Shown here one piece after another: positions 28,215 to 37,581 of a stretch of DNA of 64,000 nt (position 1 is its first letter; each line of letters starts with the position of its first letter). The position numbers and the translations under genes are program-made. The notes below the pieces were generated by a model. It worked only from the letters and a program-made list of their open reading frames with translations, was not told where the DNA came from and did no database searches. The stretch is from Paracoccus alcaliphilus (GTDB lineage Bacteria > Pseudomonadota > Alphaproteobacteria > Rhodobacterales > Rhodobacteraceae): the NCBI RefSeq assembly GCF_028553725.1, contig NZ_CP067124.1:2118001-2182000 (forward strand). Reading direction: 5' to 3'.

Positions 28215-28907
28215 TCAGCCCTCGTCCAGCTGCCGCGACAGCAGGGTCGAGAATTCGTCGGCGAAGGCCTCCCAGTTGCCGACGACGCGTTCGGCATCGC
28301 CCGACAGCTTGTTATAGAAGATCACCGCCGGAATGGCCGCCAGCAGGCCAAGCGCGGTGGCCAGCAAGGCCTCGGCGATGCCGGGGGCGACGACGGCAAG
28401 GCTGGTGTTCTGGGTCATGGCGATGCCCTCGAAGGCGGTCTTGATCCCCCAGACGGTGCCGAACAGCCCGATGAAGGGCGCGGTCGAGCCTGTCGTGGCC
28501 AGAAAGGACAACCCGCGGAACAGCCGCGCCTCCTCGCGCTGGATGGCAACATTCATCGCCCGGTCGATGCGCTGATGGCCGCCGGGGATCAGTTTGCCGT
28601 CATCGCGATGGCTGCGGCGCCACTCGGCCATCCCGGCGGAAAAGATCCGCTCGGAGGCGCCCGACGGCGTGTCGCCCAGCCGGTCATACAGATCGTCCAG
28701 CGGCTCTCCCGACCAGAAGCTGCGGTCGAAACGGGCGGCTTCGCGGCGGGTATGCGCATAGGAGATCAGCTTGCGGATGATGATGGCCCATGCCCAGAAC
28801 GAGGCAAGGATCAGCAGCACCATCACGATCTGCACCGTCAGCGACGCCCGCGCGAACAGCGCCACAAGCGAGAAATCTACGGCCTGCGCGGCCTGAATGG
28901 GTTCCAT
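28215..28907 (-). CDS. tolQ: Tol-Pal system protein TolQ
   Basis: ExbB/TolQ proton-channel protein with three membrane segments (about 17-40, 128-150, 165-190). 230 aa. Conserved TTGSTAPFIGLFGTVWGI and GIAEALLATALGLLAAIPAV. The start at the ATG beginning MEPIQAAQ is preferred because GAGG sits 6-9 nt upstream. In-frame GTG and ATG codons further upstream would add four to six residues. Head of the tol operon. Confidence 0.95.
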   Translation of the reverse strand: MEPIQAAQAVDFSLVALFARASLTVQIVMVLLILASFWAWAIIIRKLISYAHTRREAARFDRSFWSGEPLDDLYDRLGDTPSGASERIFSAGMAEWRRSHRDDGKLIPGGHQRIDRAMNVAIQREEARLFRGLSFLATTGSTAPFIGLFGTVWGIKTAFEGIAMTQNTSLAVVAPGIAEALLATALGLLAAIPAVIFYNKLSGDAERVVGNWEAFADEFSTLLSRQLDEG

Positions 28908-29038
28908 CTGCTGCCTCATCGTCACGGACCGTCAATCGCGGCCTTCTAGCCTGTCTCTAGCAGGGGTTTCACCCCCTTGCGCAACACAAAGCCGTCAATT
29001 TCAGGATAGTGGTTTCCAGGAGACAGATCGAGAACCCG

Positions 29039-29437
29039 TCAGCCCTCGCCGCCCATGACGGCCCGGATATTCGCCGGAATACGCGCGGGCCTGCCACCCG
29101 CCGCCAGACAGACGATGGTGACCTGCGCCTGAAACAGCAACTCGTCCCCCCGGAAAACCTGCTGCGACATGGTGATCCGCGCCGTGCCGATCTCGCTCAC
29201 GGCGGTCCTGACCTGCAACCGGTCATCCAGCCGCGCGGGACGCAGATAATCGGCCTCGACGCGGCGCACGGCAAAGACCTGCCCGGTCTCTTCTTTCAGA
29301 ACCGACTGATCCACGCCCAGACCGCGCAGCCATTCGGTGCGGCCCCGCTCGATGAATTTCAGGTAATTGGCGTAATAGACGATCCCGGCCAGATCGGTGT
29401 CCTCATAATAGACCCGCAGATCAAGCGTATGGCCCAT
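29039..29437 (-). CDS. ybgC: acyl-CoA thioesterase YbgC of the Tol-Pal cluster
   Basis: 132 aa hotdog thioesterase with the 4HBT active-site pattern YYEDTDLAGIVYYANYLKFIE (catalytic Asp). YbgC is regularly encoded just before tolQ, as here. Proposed to act on short acyl-CoA or acyl-ACP in phospholipid metabolism. The start MGHTLDLRV lies 4 nt after the upstream gene, so the two are probably co-transcribed. Confidence 0.95.
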   Translation of the reverse strand: MGHTLDLRVYYEDTDLAGIVYYANYLKFIERGRTEWLRGLGVDQSVLKEETGQVFAVRRVEADYLRPARLDDRLQVRTAVSEIGTARITMSQQVFRGDELLFQAQVTIVCLAAGGRPARIPANIRAVMGGEG

Positions 29438-29441
29438 CCCC

Positions 29442-30032
29442 TCATCCCTCCCGCAGGGCAAGCCGCGCCGCCAGACGCAGCGCATGGGCGGAATCGGTCG
29501 CGGCCACCGGCAGCACCGGATCATAGGCCGCCCGGATCAGCGCCGCCAGTTCGGGACCGGCGGCGACCTCACCCGCGAAACTCAGCGTCGAGCGCATCAC
29601 CACCGCCTCGGCCAGTGCCGCCGGGTGGCTGTCGGCCAGCGCCCCGCCCATGCGCAGAAACACCAGACAGGCACGAATGCCGCCATCACCGTCAAACCGA
29701 AACAGTCGATACTGATCCGCCCCCGCCGCCTGCAACCGCTCCGGCAGTCCGGGACTGCCGGTCAAGCGGTCCAGATCCGGCACCCCCGACAGTTCCGGCC
29801 AGTCGCGGACGAAGAACAGCATCAGATTGGCGCCCATCTCGGGATCGGTCTCCGCGACCGGATGCCCGGCATGGGCAAAGCCCGCCCGGATCGCCGCCCG
29901 GAAAACATCCAGACTCTCATCCGCCAGCCCAAAGATCACCGGCGCCACCGGCCGTCCCCAGCGCGCGCAAAGATAACTGCCATCCCCGCGCGTGAACAGG
30001 GCCGCAATCCTCTCGGGCGTCATCTCCACCAT
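29442..30032 (-). CDS. hypothetical protein upstream of ybgC
   Basis: 196 aa, no family recognised. Features seen: MVEMTPERIAALFTRGDGSY at the start, GRPVAPVIFGLADESLDVF, and ANLMLFFVRDWPEL. There is no signal peptide or membrane segment, and it is Ala/Arg-rich and probably soluble. The start has a strong GGAGAGGGA upstream (30036-30044). Tight coupling to ybgC (4 nt) suggests a shared transcript with the tol cluster. Confidence 0.7.
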   Translation of the reverse strand: MVEMTPERIAALFTRGDGSYLCARWGRPVAPVIFGLADESLDVFRAAIRAGFAHAGHPVAETDPEMGANLMLFFVRDWPELSGVPDLDRLTGSPGLPERLQAAGADQYRLFRFDGDGGIRACLVFLRMGGALADSHPAALAEAVVMRSTLSFAGEVAAGPELAALIRAAYDPVLPVAATDSAHALRLAARLALREG

Positions 30033-30056
30033 CCGATCCCTCTCCTTAACCCCCGG

Positions 30057-30123
30057 CCCATCTCTGGTGTCCAAATATCCCGGGGGGAGTCGCCGGAAAC
30101 GGCGACGGGGGGCAAGGCCCCCC
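30057..30123. repeat. intergenic hairpin repeat, copy 3 (inverted)
   Basis: On the minus strand it reads GGGGGGC-CTT-GCCCCCC (30123-30107), then GTCGCCG-TTTC-CGGCGAC (30106-30089), then CCCCCGGGATATTT and ACCAGAGATGGG, ending at 30057. Same order of parts as the copies at 1144 and 19352. It lies after scoB and before the hypothetical gene. Confidence 0.8.
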
Positions 30124-30147
30124 GCCACCCGTCCCATCTCGCAAATC

Positions 30148-30789
30148 TCAGCCGACGATGGTCGCCTCGGTGGCGGCGCGCAGCTCGTCTTCGGTCACGC
30201 CATCGGCGGTCTCGACGATCCGCAACCCACCCTCGACCACATCCAGCACGCCCAGATTGGTGATGATCCGGTCCACCACGCCCTTGCCGGTCAGCGGCAG
30301 GGTGCAGGATTTCAGCACCTTCGAGTCACCCGCCTTGTTGGTGTGATCCATGACCACGATCACCCGGCCGACGCCGGCGACCAGATCCATCGCCCCGCCC
30401 ATGCCCTTGACCAGCTTGCCGGGGATCATCCAGTTGGCCAGATCGCCATTCTCGGCCACCTCCATCGCGCCAAGGATCGCCGCCGCGATCTTGCCGCCCC
30501 GGATCATGCCAAAGCTGGTGGCGCTGTCGAAATAGGATGTCCGCGCCAGTTCCGTGATCGTCTGCTTGCCGGCATTGATCAGGTCCGGGTCTTCCTCGCC
30601 CTCGAAGGGAAACGGCCCCATGCCCAGCATGCCGTTCTCCGATTGCAGCGTGATATCCTTGTCGCCCACATAGTTGGCGACCAACGTCGGAATCCCGATC
30701 CCGAGATTCACATACATCCCGTCTTCCAGCTCCTGCGCCGCCCGCGCGGCCATCCGGTTGCGATCCCAACCCTTCACGTCCTGGGCCAT
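30148..30789 (-). CDS. scoB: 3-oxoacid CoA-transferase subunit B
   Basis: Beta subunit of succinyl-CoA:3-ketoacid CoA-transferase, activating acetoacetate for ketone-body or PHB carbon use. 213 aa. The catalytic Glu is in LQSENGMLGMGPFP, with GMYVNLGIGIPTLVANYV near the N-terminus. The start overlaps the scoA stop by 1 nt (TAATG). Confidence 0.97.
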   Translation of the reverse strand: MAQDVKGWDRNRMAARAAQELEDGMYVNLGIGIPTLVANYVGDKDITLQSENGMLGMGPFPFEGEEDPDLINAGKQTITELARTSYFDSATSFGMIRGGKIAAAILGAMEVAENGDLANWMIPGKLVKGMGGAMDLVAGVGRVIVVMDHTNKAGDSKVLKSCTLPLTGKGVVDRIITNLGVLDVVEGGLRIVETADGVTEDELRAATEATIVG

Positions 30790-31493
30790 TACGCGGTCTC
30801 CTTCTTGCGGGTGGTGCGCTGCTCGATGCGCTTCTCATGCGTGCCCTGGATGATCCGGTGGACATAGATGCCCGGCAGGTGGATCAGATCGGGGTCGAGA
30901 CTGCCGCGCGGCACGATCTCTTCGACCTCGACCACGCAGACGCGGCCACACATCGCGGCGGGCGGGTTGAAGTTCCGCGCCGTCTTGCGGAACACCAGAT
31001 TGCCGGTGTCGTCGGCCTTCCACGCCTTCACGATCGACAGGTCGGCCACGATCCCGCGTTCGAGGATGTAATCCTGACCGTCGAAATTCTTGACCTCCTT
31101 GCCCTCGGCAATCACGGTGCCGACGCCGGTCTTGGTATAGAAACCCGGAATGCCCGAACCACCGGCCCGCATCCGCTCGGCCAGCGTGCCCTGCGGGTTG
31201 AATTCCAGCTCCAGCTCTCCCGACAGGTATTGCCGCATGAATTCGGCATTCTCTCCGACGTAAGAGCTGATCATCTTCCTGATCTGCCGCGTATCCAGCA
31301 GCTTGCCCAGCCCGAAACCGTCCACGCCGCAATTGTTGCTGGCGATGGTCAGATCCTTGACCTTGCTTTCGACCAGCGCGTCGATCAGCAGTTCGGGAAT
31401 GCCACACAGGCCAAAGCCCCCCGCGGCGATGAACATCCCGTCGGTCAACAGACCGTCCAGCGCCTCGGTCGCATTGGCATAGACCTTCTTCAT
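30789..31493 (-). CDS. scoA: 3-oxoacid CoA-transferase subunit A
   Basis: Alpha subunit partner of scoB. 234 aa. The CoA-binding glycine-rich motif [20 protein letters not shown] is near residue 25, then [15 protein letters not shown], and [15 protein letters not shown]. The start MKKVYANA has AGGAGG upstream; a longer frame lacks support. Divergent from the DUF488 gene. Confidence 0.97.
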   Translation of the reverse strand: MKKVYANATEALDGLLTDGMFIAAGGFGLCGIPELLIDALVESKVKDLTIASNNCGVDGFGLGKLLDTRQIRKMISSYVGENAEFMRQYLSGELELEFNPQGTLAERMRAGGSGIPGFYTKTGVGTVIAEGKEVKNFDGQDYILERGIVADLSIVKAWKADDTGNLVFRKTARNFNPPAAMCGRVCVVEVEEIVPRGSLDPDLIHLPGIYVHRIIQGTHEKRIEQRTTRKKETA

Positions 31494-31592
31494 CTCGTCC
31501 TCCTGCTTGCCCATCATTGTTGTGGCGGCGTCACCGGGGGAAGTCAACGCGCCTGCCATCTGTTACACCGGTAGAAGAGGAGGAGCCCGCAG

Positions 31593-31940
31593 ATGGCGAA
31601 CATCACGCTTTGCCGCGCCTATGATCCGCCACCGAAGGATGCCGGACAGCGCGTTCTGGTCGATCGCCTCTGGCCTCGGGGCGTGTCGCGTCAGGAACTG
31701 GCCCCCGACCTGTGGCTGAAAGAGATCGCGCCCAGCACCGGCCTGCGCAAATGGTTCGGCCACGATCCGAGTAAATGGTCCGAGTTCCGCCGCCGTTATC
31801 GCGCAGAACTGGATGGCAATCCAGAACCCGTCGCCCAGCTGCGGTCATTGGCGCAGAAAGGGCCGCTGGTGCTGCTTTACGGGGCGAAGGACGAAAGGCA
31901 CAATCATGCCCTTGTCCTTCGCGATTACCTGACGGATTAG
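31593..31940 (+). CDS. DUF488 family protein (YeaO-like)
   Basis: 115 aa. Family motifs RVLVDRLWPRGVSRQEL, APSTGLRKWFGHDPSKW and VLLYGAKDERHNHALVL. Function unknown; small cytosolic proteins often near nucleic-acid genes. Its stop codon overlaps the convergent topA stop by two bases. Confidence 0.88.
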   Translation: MANITLCRAYDPPPKDAGQRVLVDRLWPRGVSRQELAPDLWLKEIAPSTGLRKWFGHDPSKWSEFRRRYRAELDGNPEPVAQLRSLAQKGPLVLLYGAKDERHNHALVLRDYLTD

Positions 31941-34642
31941 GCGTCGGTTCCGGCAGACTTGGCCTTGGCCGCCGTCTTTTTGGCGGCAGGCTTCTTCGCC
32001 GTCGTCTTCTTGGTGGTCTTTTTGGCGCCCGCAGCCTTGCTGGCGGTTTTTCGGGTGCCCGCTTTCGGCTTCGTCTTGGAGGCCTTTTCTGTGATCAGTT
32101 CAAGCGCCCGCTCCAGCGTGATGTCTTCGGGCGACAGGTCGCGCGGCAGGGTGGCGTTGATCTTTTCCCATTTGACATAAGGGCCATAGCGGCCATTCAT
32201 CACCTGAATCGCGCCGCCATCGGGATGGTTGCCCAGTTCCTTCAAAGGCGCGGCGGTGGCCCCGCGACCTCGCATCTGCTTGGCGGCCAGAACCTCGACC
32301 GCGCGGTTCATGCCGACGGTAAAGACCTCTTCGACATCGGGCAGGTTGGCGTATTTCGAGCCGTGTTTCACATAGGGGCCGAAGCGCCCGATCCCGGCCT
32401 CGATCAGCACGCCGTCATCGGGATGCGGCCCGACCGGGCGGGGCAGGGACAGCAGTTGCAGCGCCTTTTCCAGATCGATGCTGCCCGCGTCCCAGCCCTT
32501 TGGGATCGAGGCGCGGGGCGGTTTCGGAACCTCCGCCGTTGCCTCGCCCCGCTGCACATAGGGGCCGAAGCGCCCGGTTTTCAGGCTGATCTCGTCGCCC
32601 GCGTCCTGACCCAGAACCCGGTCGCCCACCGGCTGTTCGCCATCGGGGGCCGACAGCGGGCGGGTATAGCGGCATTCGGGATAATTCGTGCAGCCGATGA
32701 AGGCCCCGCCGGACCGTGCCGTCTTCAGGTTCAGACGGCCCGCGCCGCAGACCGGGCAGACGCGCGGATCGCCACCATCGGCGCGCGGCGGATAAAGATG
32801 CGGGGCCAGCGCCTCGTCGATGGCCTCCAGCACTTCGGTGATGCGCAGCTCCGACGTGCCTTCCAGCGCCTTCGAGAAGTCCTTCCAGAACCGGCCTAGC
32901 ACATCGCGCCACATCAGGTCGCCGGCGCTGATCTCGTCCAGTTCGTTTTCCAGGTCGGCGGTGAAGTCATAGCTGACATAGCGCGGGAAATATTCGACCA
33001 GAAACACCGTGACCAGCCGGCCCTTGTCCTCGGGGATCAGGCGGTTCTTGTCCTTGCGGACATATTCGCGATCCTGAATCGTGGTGACGATGCTGGCATA
33101 GGTCGAGGGGCGGCCGATGCCCAGCTCTTCCATCCGCTTGACCAGCGTGGCCTCGGTATAGCGCGGCGGGGGCTGGGTGAAATGCTGCCGCGCGGCGGTC
33201 GAGGCGGCGTCGTTCATCAGCAGACCCGGCGCGGCGCGCTGACCGGCGGGCGCGTCGGGCAGAGGGGTGTCCTTCTCGCCGGCCTTGGCGAATTCGGCGT
33301 CGAAGGCCCGGCCGACCAGCGTCGCGGCCTCGCCCTGGGTGATGGCGGGCAGGCGGGCGCTGTCCTCGCCTTCGTCATCGTCGCGACCCTGATCATAGAC
33401 ACGCAGGAACCCGTCGAACAGCATCACCTGACCGGTTGCGCGCAGGCCGACCTGATTGTCGGGGCTGGCGATCTCGACCGTGGTGCGCTCCATCCTTGCG
33501 GCTTCCATCTGGCTGGCGATGGTGCGTTTCCAGATCAGATCATAGAGCTTGCGCTGATCCTCGGCGCTGACCTTCAGCTTGTCGGGCGACAGCATCATGT
33601 CGGTCGGGCGGATACATTCGTGGGCTTCCTGCGCGTTCTTGGCCTTGTTCTTGTACATGCGCGGGCTTTTCGGCACGTAATTCCCGCCGAAACGGGCCTT
33701 GATCGCGTCGCGGGCGGCCATCACCGCCTCGGGCGCCATGTCGATGCCGTCAGTGCGCATATAGGTGATCAGCCCGGCCTCATACAGCCGCTGCGCTGTG
33801 GACATGCAGGCCTTGGCGCCCATGCCCAGCTTGCGCGATGCCTCTTGTTGCAGGGTCGAGGTCATGAAGGGCGGCCAGGGGTTGCGGCTGGCAGGTTTGG
33901 CGGCGACGCTGGTCACATGCAGATCACGGCTGGAGACGGCGCTGACCGCCATTGCGGCCTTTTCCGCCGTGGGCAGGTCGAACCGTTCCAGCCTGGACCC
34001 TGCCAGCGAGACCAACTGCGCATCGTATTCATTGCCGTCCGGCGTCGCCAGACGGGCATGGACAGACCAGTATTCACGGGCCTTGAAGGCCTCGATCTCC
34101 ATTTCCCGGTCAACGATCACGCGCAGGCAAACCGATTGCACCCGACCCGCCGATTTCGCGCCCGGCAGCTTGCGCCACAGCACCGGCGACAGGTTGAATC
34201 CGACCAGATAATCCAGCGCGCGCCGGGCCAGATAGGCATCGACCAGCGGCTGGTCGATCTGACGCGGGTTCGCCATCGCCTCGGTCACGGCGGCTTTGGT
34301 GATGGCGTTGAAGGTGACGCGGTTGACCTCGCTGCCCTTTTTCAGCGCCGGGGCCAGCGCCTCCAGCAGGTGCCAGCTGATGGCTTCGCCCTCGCGGTCG
34401 GGGTCGGTGGCCAGAATCAGGTTCGGATCGTCCTTCAGCGCGTCCTTGATTGCCTTCAGGTGCTTTCTGCTGTCGCTTGCCACCTCCCATTTCATCGCGA
34501 AATCGTCGGCGGGATCGACGCTGCCATCCTTGGGCGGAAGGTCGCGGACATGGCCGAAACTGGCAAGAACACGGTAATCGCCGCCGAGATATTTCTCGAT
34601 GGTTTTGGCCTTGGCCGGGGATTCGACGACGACAACGGGCAT
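31937..34642 (-). CDS. topA: type I DNA topoisomerase TopA
   Basis: Relaxes negative supercoils. 901 aa. The TOPRIM domain is at the N-terminus (VVVESPAKAKTIEKYLGG, then ATDPDREGEAISWHL), and the active-site Tyr is in AGLITYMRTDG. One clear C-terminal zinc ribbon (CPVCGAGRLNLKT...CTNYPEC) is followed by topoisomerase C-terminal repeats. The last 50 or so residues are a Lys/Ala-rich tail (KKTTKKTTAKKPAAKKTAAK), histone H1-like. The start MPVVVVES has GAGG upstream. Confidence 0.97.
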   Translation of the reverse strand: MPVVVVESPAKAKTIEKYLGGDYRVLASFGHVRDLPPKDGSVDPADDFAMKWEVASDSRKHLKAIKDALKDDPNLILATDPDREGEAISWHLLEALAPALKKGSEVNRVTFNAITKAAVTEAMANPRQIDQPLVDAYLARRALDYLVGFNLSPVLWRKLPGAKSAGRVQSVCLRVIVDREMEIEAFKAREYWSVHARLATPDGNEYDAQLVSLAGSRLERFDLPTAEKAAMAVSAVSSRDLHVTSVAAKPASRNPWPPFMTSTLQQEASRKLGMGAKACMSTAQRLYEAGLITYMRTDGIDMAPEAVMAARDAIKARFGGNYVPKSPRMYKNKAKNAQEAHECIRPTDMMLSPDKLKVSAEDQRKLYDLIWKRTIASQMEAARMERTTVEIASPDNQVGLRATGQVMLFDGFLRVYDQGRDDDEGEDSARLPAITQGEAATLVGRAFDAEFAKAGEKDTPLPDAPAGQRAAPGLLMNDAASTAARQHFTQPPPRYTEATLVKRMEELGIGRPSTYASIVTTIQDREYVRKDKNRLIPEDKGRLVTVFLVEYFPRYVSYDFTADLENELDEISAGDLMWRDVLGRFWKDFSKALEGTSELRITEVLEAIDEALAPHLYPPRADGGDPRVCPVCGAGRLNLKTARSGGAFIGCTNYPECRYTRPLSAPDGEQPVGDRVLGQDAGDEISLKTGRFGPYVQRGEATAEVPKPPRASIPKGWDAGSIDLEKALQLLSLPRPVGPHPDDGVLIEAGIGRFGPYVKHGSKYANLPDVEEVFTVGMNRAVEVLAAKQMRGRGATAAPLKELGNHPDGGAIQVMNGRYGPYVKWEKINATLPRDLSPEDITLERALELITEKASKTKPKAGTRKTASKAAGAKKTTKKTTAKKPAAKKTAAKAKSAGTDA

Positions 34643-34722
34643 TCTGACCTCGGACGGTTTCAATGGCCCGGCAACATGGGTGGCGGCGCAGGGACTGTCA
34701 ACGGCAGAGCGTGTCGCACCGT

Positions 34723-35874
34723 TCAACTCAATGCCAGCCGCCCGCCGATCAGACGGTTCAGCCGGCCCTGCAATTCCAGTTGCAGGATGGCGGCGCTGGC
34801 GGTGGCGGCCGAGACGCCCAGATCGCGGATCAGGTCGTTTTCCTCGGTCGGGCTGGGGCCGAGACGGGACAGGATCCGCGCCTCCAGATTGACCGGCCCA
34901 CCCGAATCGCGAGCCGTCTCGGGCAGGCGGGTGGTGACGGGCGCGGGTGCCATGGCGGGTGGCGTCGCGCGGGGCGGTCTTGCCCCCTGGCTCAGCGCAT
35001 CGACCACATCGGTCGCGCCGCGCACCAGCAGCGCGCCGTCGCGGATCAGCATATTGCAGCCCGCCGCGCGCGCATCCATCGGATGACCCGGCACCGCCAT
35101 CACCTCGCGTCCCTGATCCAGCGCGTTCCTTGCCGTGATCAGCGAGCCCGAGCGGTGGGCGGCCTCGATCACCACCACGGCGCGCGACAGGCCCGAGATG
35201 ATGCGATTGCGGGCGGGGAAATGACGTGCGGCGGGTTGGGTGCCGGGTGGTTGTTCCGAGATCAGCGCCCCGCGCTCAACGATCTGGGCGGCCAGCACCG
35301 CGTTTTCGGAAGGATAGATGATATCGACCCCGCCCGCCATGACCGCGACGGTGCCAGAGGGCAGGGCGGCGTTATGGGCGGCGGTGTCGATGCCGCGCGC
35401 CAGCCCGGCGACGATGCTGTGGCCGGCCTCGCCCAGTCCCGCCGCCATGCCGCGTGCCATGCGCAACCCCAGCGACGAGGCATTGCGTGCCCCGATCACC
35501 GCCACCGGCTCGCGTGTCAGCCATGACGGATCGCCGCGCAGCCACAGGACCGGCGGGGCGCCGTCGATATCCTTCAGCGCCTGCGGATAATGCGGCGAAT
35601 CGAAACGGATCAGCCGCGCGCCATGTCTGCGCCCGGCCTCAAGCTCTGCCGCGGCGACGGCTTCGGGGCAGGGCTGATAATCCGCCACCCCCGCAGCCGC
35701 GGCGATCTGTGGCAGGGCGCGCAGCGCATCCGCCGCGCTGCCATGTTCGGCCAGCAGCCGGTAAAAGGTCGCCGGTCCCACGCGGCGAGAGCGGATGAGA
35801 CGGAGGACAACGAGATCATCATCCTTCGTCGTGGCTGGGGTTGGGGTAAGATCGAAAGTGCTGAACCCGGTCAT
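34723..35874 (-). CDS. dprA: DNA-processing protein DprA
   Basis: RecA loader for incoming single-stranded DNA in transformation. 383 aa. An N-terminal SAM/HhH-like part, a Rossmann domain with AVIGARNASSLGLRMARGMA, GGVDIIYPSEN and FPARNRIISGLSRAVVVIEA, and a C-terminal winged helix (DLGVSAATASAAILQLELQG). Upstream of topA on the same strand, 80 nt apart. Complete, so competence-linked DNA uptake is plausible. Confidence 0.95.
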   Translation of the reverse strand: MTGFSTFDLTPTPATTKDDDLVVLRLIRSRRVGPATFYRLLAEHGSAADALRALPQIAAAAGVADYQPCPEAVAAAELEAGRRHGARLIRFDSPHYPQALKDIDGAPPVLWLRGDPSWLTREPVAVIGARNASSLGLRMARGMAAGLGEAGHSIVAGLARGIDTAAHNAALPSGTVAVMAGGVDIIYPSENAVLAAQIVERGALISEQPPGTQPAARHFPARNRIISGLSRAVVVIEAAHRSGSLITARNALDQGREVMAVPGHPMDARAAGCNMLIRDGALLVRGATDVVDALSQGARPPRATPPAMAPAPVTTRLPETARDSGGPVNLEARILSRLGPSPTEENDLIRDLGVSAATASAAILQLELQGRLNRLIGGRLALS

Positions 35875-35956
35875 CGTGACGCCTCTGCCTCATCCTGAGA
35901 CAAGGCATAACGCATCAAGGGTTAACACAAGGTTAGCGCCGCCCGGATTTCACGGC

Positions 35957-37378
35957 TCAGGCTGCCGAGCCGCCGACCGTCAGCCCGCCGATCATCAGCG
36001 TAGGCTGACCCACGCCGACCGGAACCCATTGACCCTGCTTGCCGCAATTGCCGATTCCGGGATCCAGCGCCATGTCGTTTCCGATGGCGCGGATCTGCTG
36101 CAAGGCGGTCGCGCCGTCGCCGATCAGCGTGGCGCCGCGAATCGGATCACCCACGACACCGTTCTTCACGCGATAGGCTTCGGTGCAGGAAAAGACGAAC
36201 TTGCCATTGGTGATGTCCACCTGCCCACCGCCGAAACCCACCGCATAGATGCCGTCCGCCAGATCGGCCAGAATTTCGGCCGGATCGGCGTTACCGCCGG
36301 GCATATAGGTGTTGGTCATGCGCGGCATCGGCGCATGGGCAAAGCTTTCGCGGCGGCCGTTGCCGGTGGGCTCGACCCCCATCAGCCGGGCGTTCTGGCG
36401 ATCCTGCATGTAACCCACCAGGATCCCGTCCTCGATCAGCACGTTGCGGGCAGGGGGCGTGCCCTCGTCATCGACGCTGATGCTGCCGCGCCGATCGGGG
36501 ATGGTGCCGTCATCGACCACGGTCACCCCGGGCGAGGCGACGCGCTGCCCCATCAGCCCGGCAAAGGCCGAGGCCTTCTTGCGGTTGAAGTCGCCCTCCA
36601 GCCCGTGGCCGACGGCCTCGTGCAGCAGGATGCCGGGCCAGCCGGGGCCAAGCACCACATCCATCACCCCGGCAGGGGCGGGAACCGAACGCAGGTTGAC
36701 CAGCGCGATTCGCAACGCCTCGTCCACCGCGCGCTGCCAATGGGCGGGCTGCATCAGCCCCTCCAGCGAGACCCGCCCGCCGCCGCCGTGATGGCCGCTT
36801 TCGCGGCGATTGTTGTTCTCGACGATGACTGCGACATTCAGTCGCGCCATCGGCCGGATATCCCCGACCAGCCCGCCTTCGGGGCGCAGAATGAACACCT
36901 CTTGCAGCGATGTGGCGACCGAGGCCGTCACCTGAACCACCCGCGGATCCAGCCCGCGTGCATAGTCGTCGATCTGGCGCAAAAGCTCGATCCGGCGGGC
37001 GAAGGGGATGCCTTCGCTGGGGTCGATTTCGGCGTAAAGCCCGTGATTGAGCATCGGCGAGGGCGCCGCCGCCGTGCCGCCGCCCGCACCCACGGCCAGC
37101 CGCGCGGTTTCGGCGGCGCGGCGCAACGAAGCCTCGGATATCTCGGTCGAATGGGCATAGCCCGTGACCTCGTCGCGCACCGCCCTGAGCCCGAAACCCT
37201 GCGCGGTGGTAAAGCCCGAATTGCGCAACCGGCGGTCGTCGTAAACCAGCGTCTCGCCGATAGAGCGTTCAAGGAACAGCTCACCATCGTCGGCCCCGGC
37301 GACGGCCTGTTGCAGGATCGCCAGAGCGCGGTCCCGATCCAGAAGCTGTTCAAAGGGATTGAAGGGTTGGCGGCTCAT
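35957..37378 (-). CDS. tldD: metalloprotease TldD
   Basis: TldD half of the TldD/TldE (PmbA) zinc protease that trims unfolded peptides and RiPP leaders. 473 aa. The metal motif is ILLHEAVGHGLEGDFNRK (HExxxH) at about 245-262, and CTEAYRVKNGVVGDPIRGAT is near the end. Divergent from the ctaC operon; the 203-nt gap at 37379-37581 should hold both promoters. tldE is not in the window. Confidence 0.96.
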   Translation of the reverse strand: MSRQPFNPFEQLLDRDRALAILQQAVAGADDGELFLERSIGETLVYDDRRLRNSGFTTAQGFGLRAVRDEVTGYAHSTEISEASLRRAAETARLAVGAGGGTAAAPSPMLNHGLYAEIDPSEGIPFARRIELLRQIDDYARGLDPRVVQVTASVATSLQEVFILRPEGGLVGDIRPMARLNVAVIVENNNRRESGHHGGGGRVSLEGLMQPAHWQRAVDEALRIALVNLRSVPAPAGVMDVVLGPGWPGILLHEAVGHGLEGDFNRKKASAFAGLMGQRVASPGVTVVDDGTIPDRRGSISVDDEGTPPARNVLIEDGILVGYMQDRQNARLMGVEPTGNGRRESFAHAPMPRMTNTYMPGGNADPAEILADLADGIYAVGFGGGQVDITNGKFVFSCTEAYRVKNGVVGDPIRGATLIGDGATALQQIRAIGNDMALDPGIGNCGKQGQWVPVGVGQPTLMIGGLTVGGSAA

Positions 37379-37581
37379 GGCGGTTCCTGCATGCGGAGGG
37401 GAAAAAGCGGCATCCGCGGCGGCGATGCCTCGGAAATTCGTACCCTATTTCTTAGGTATCACTTGCCCGGACGGGTCAGATATGTTCATAGAACGGTCAC
37501 TGTGAAAGGGAAAGGGGCAGCCTTCTGGATGCCCTTGCGGCCCATATTGATGGGTCAGACCAAACGCTACGGGATGGAACG

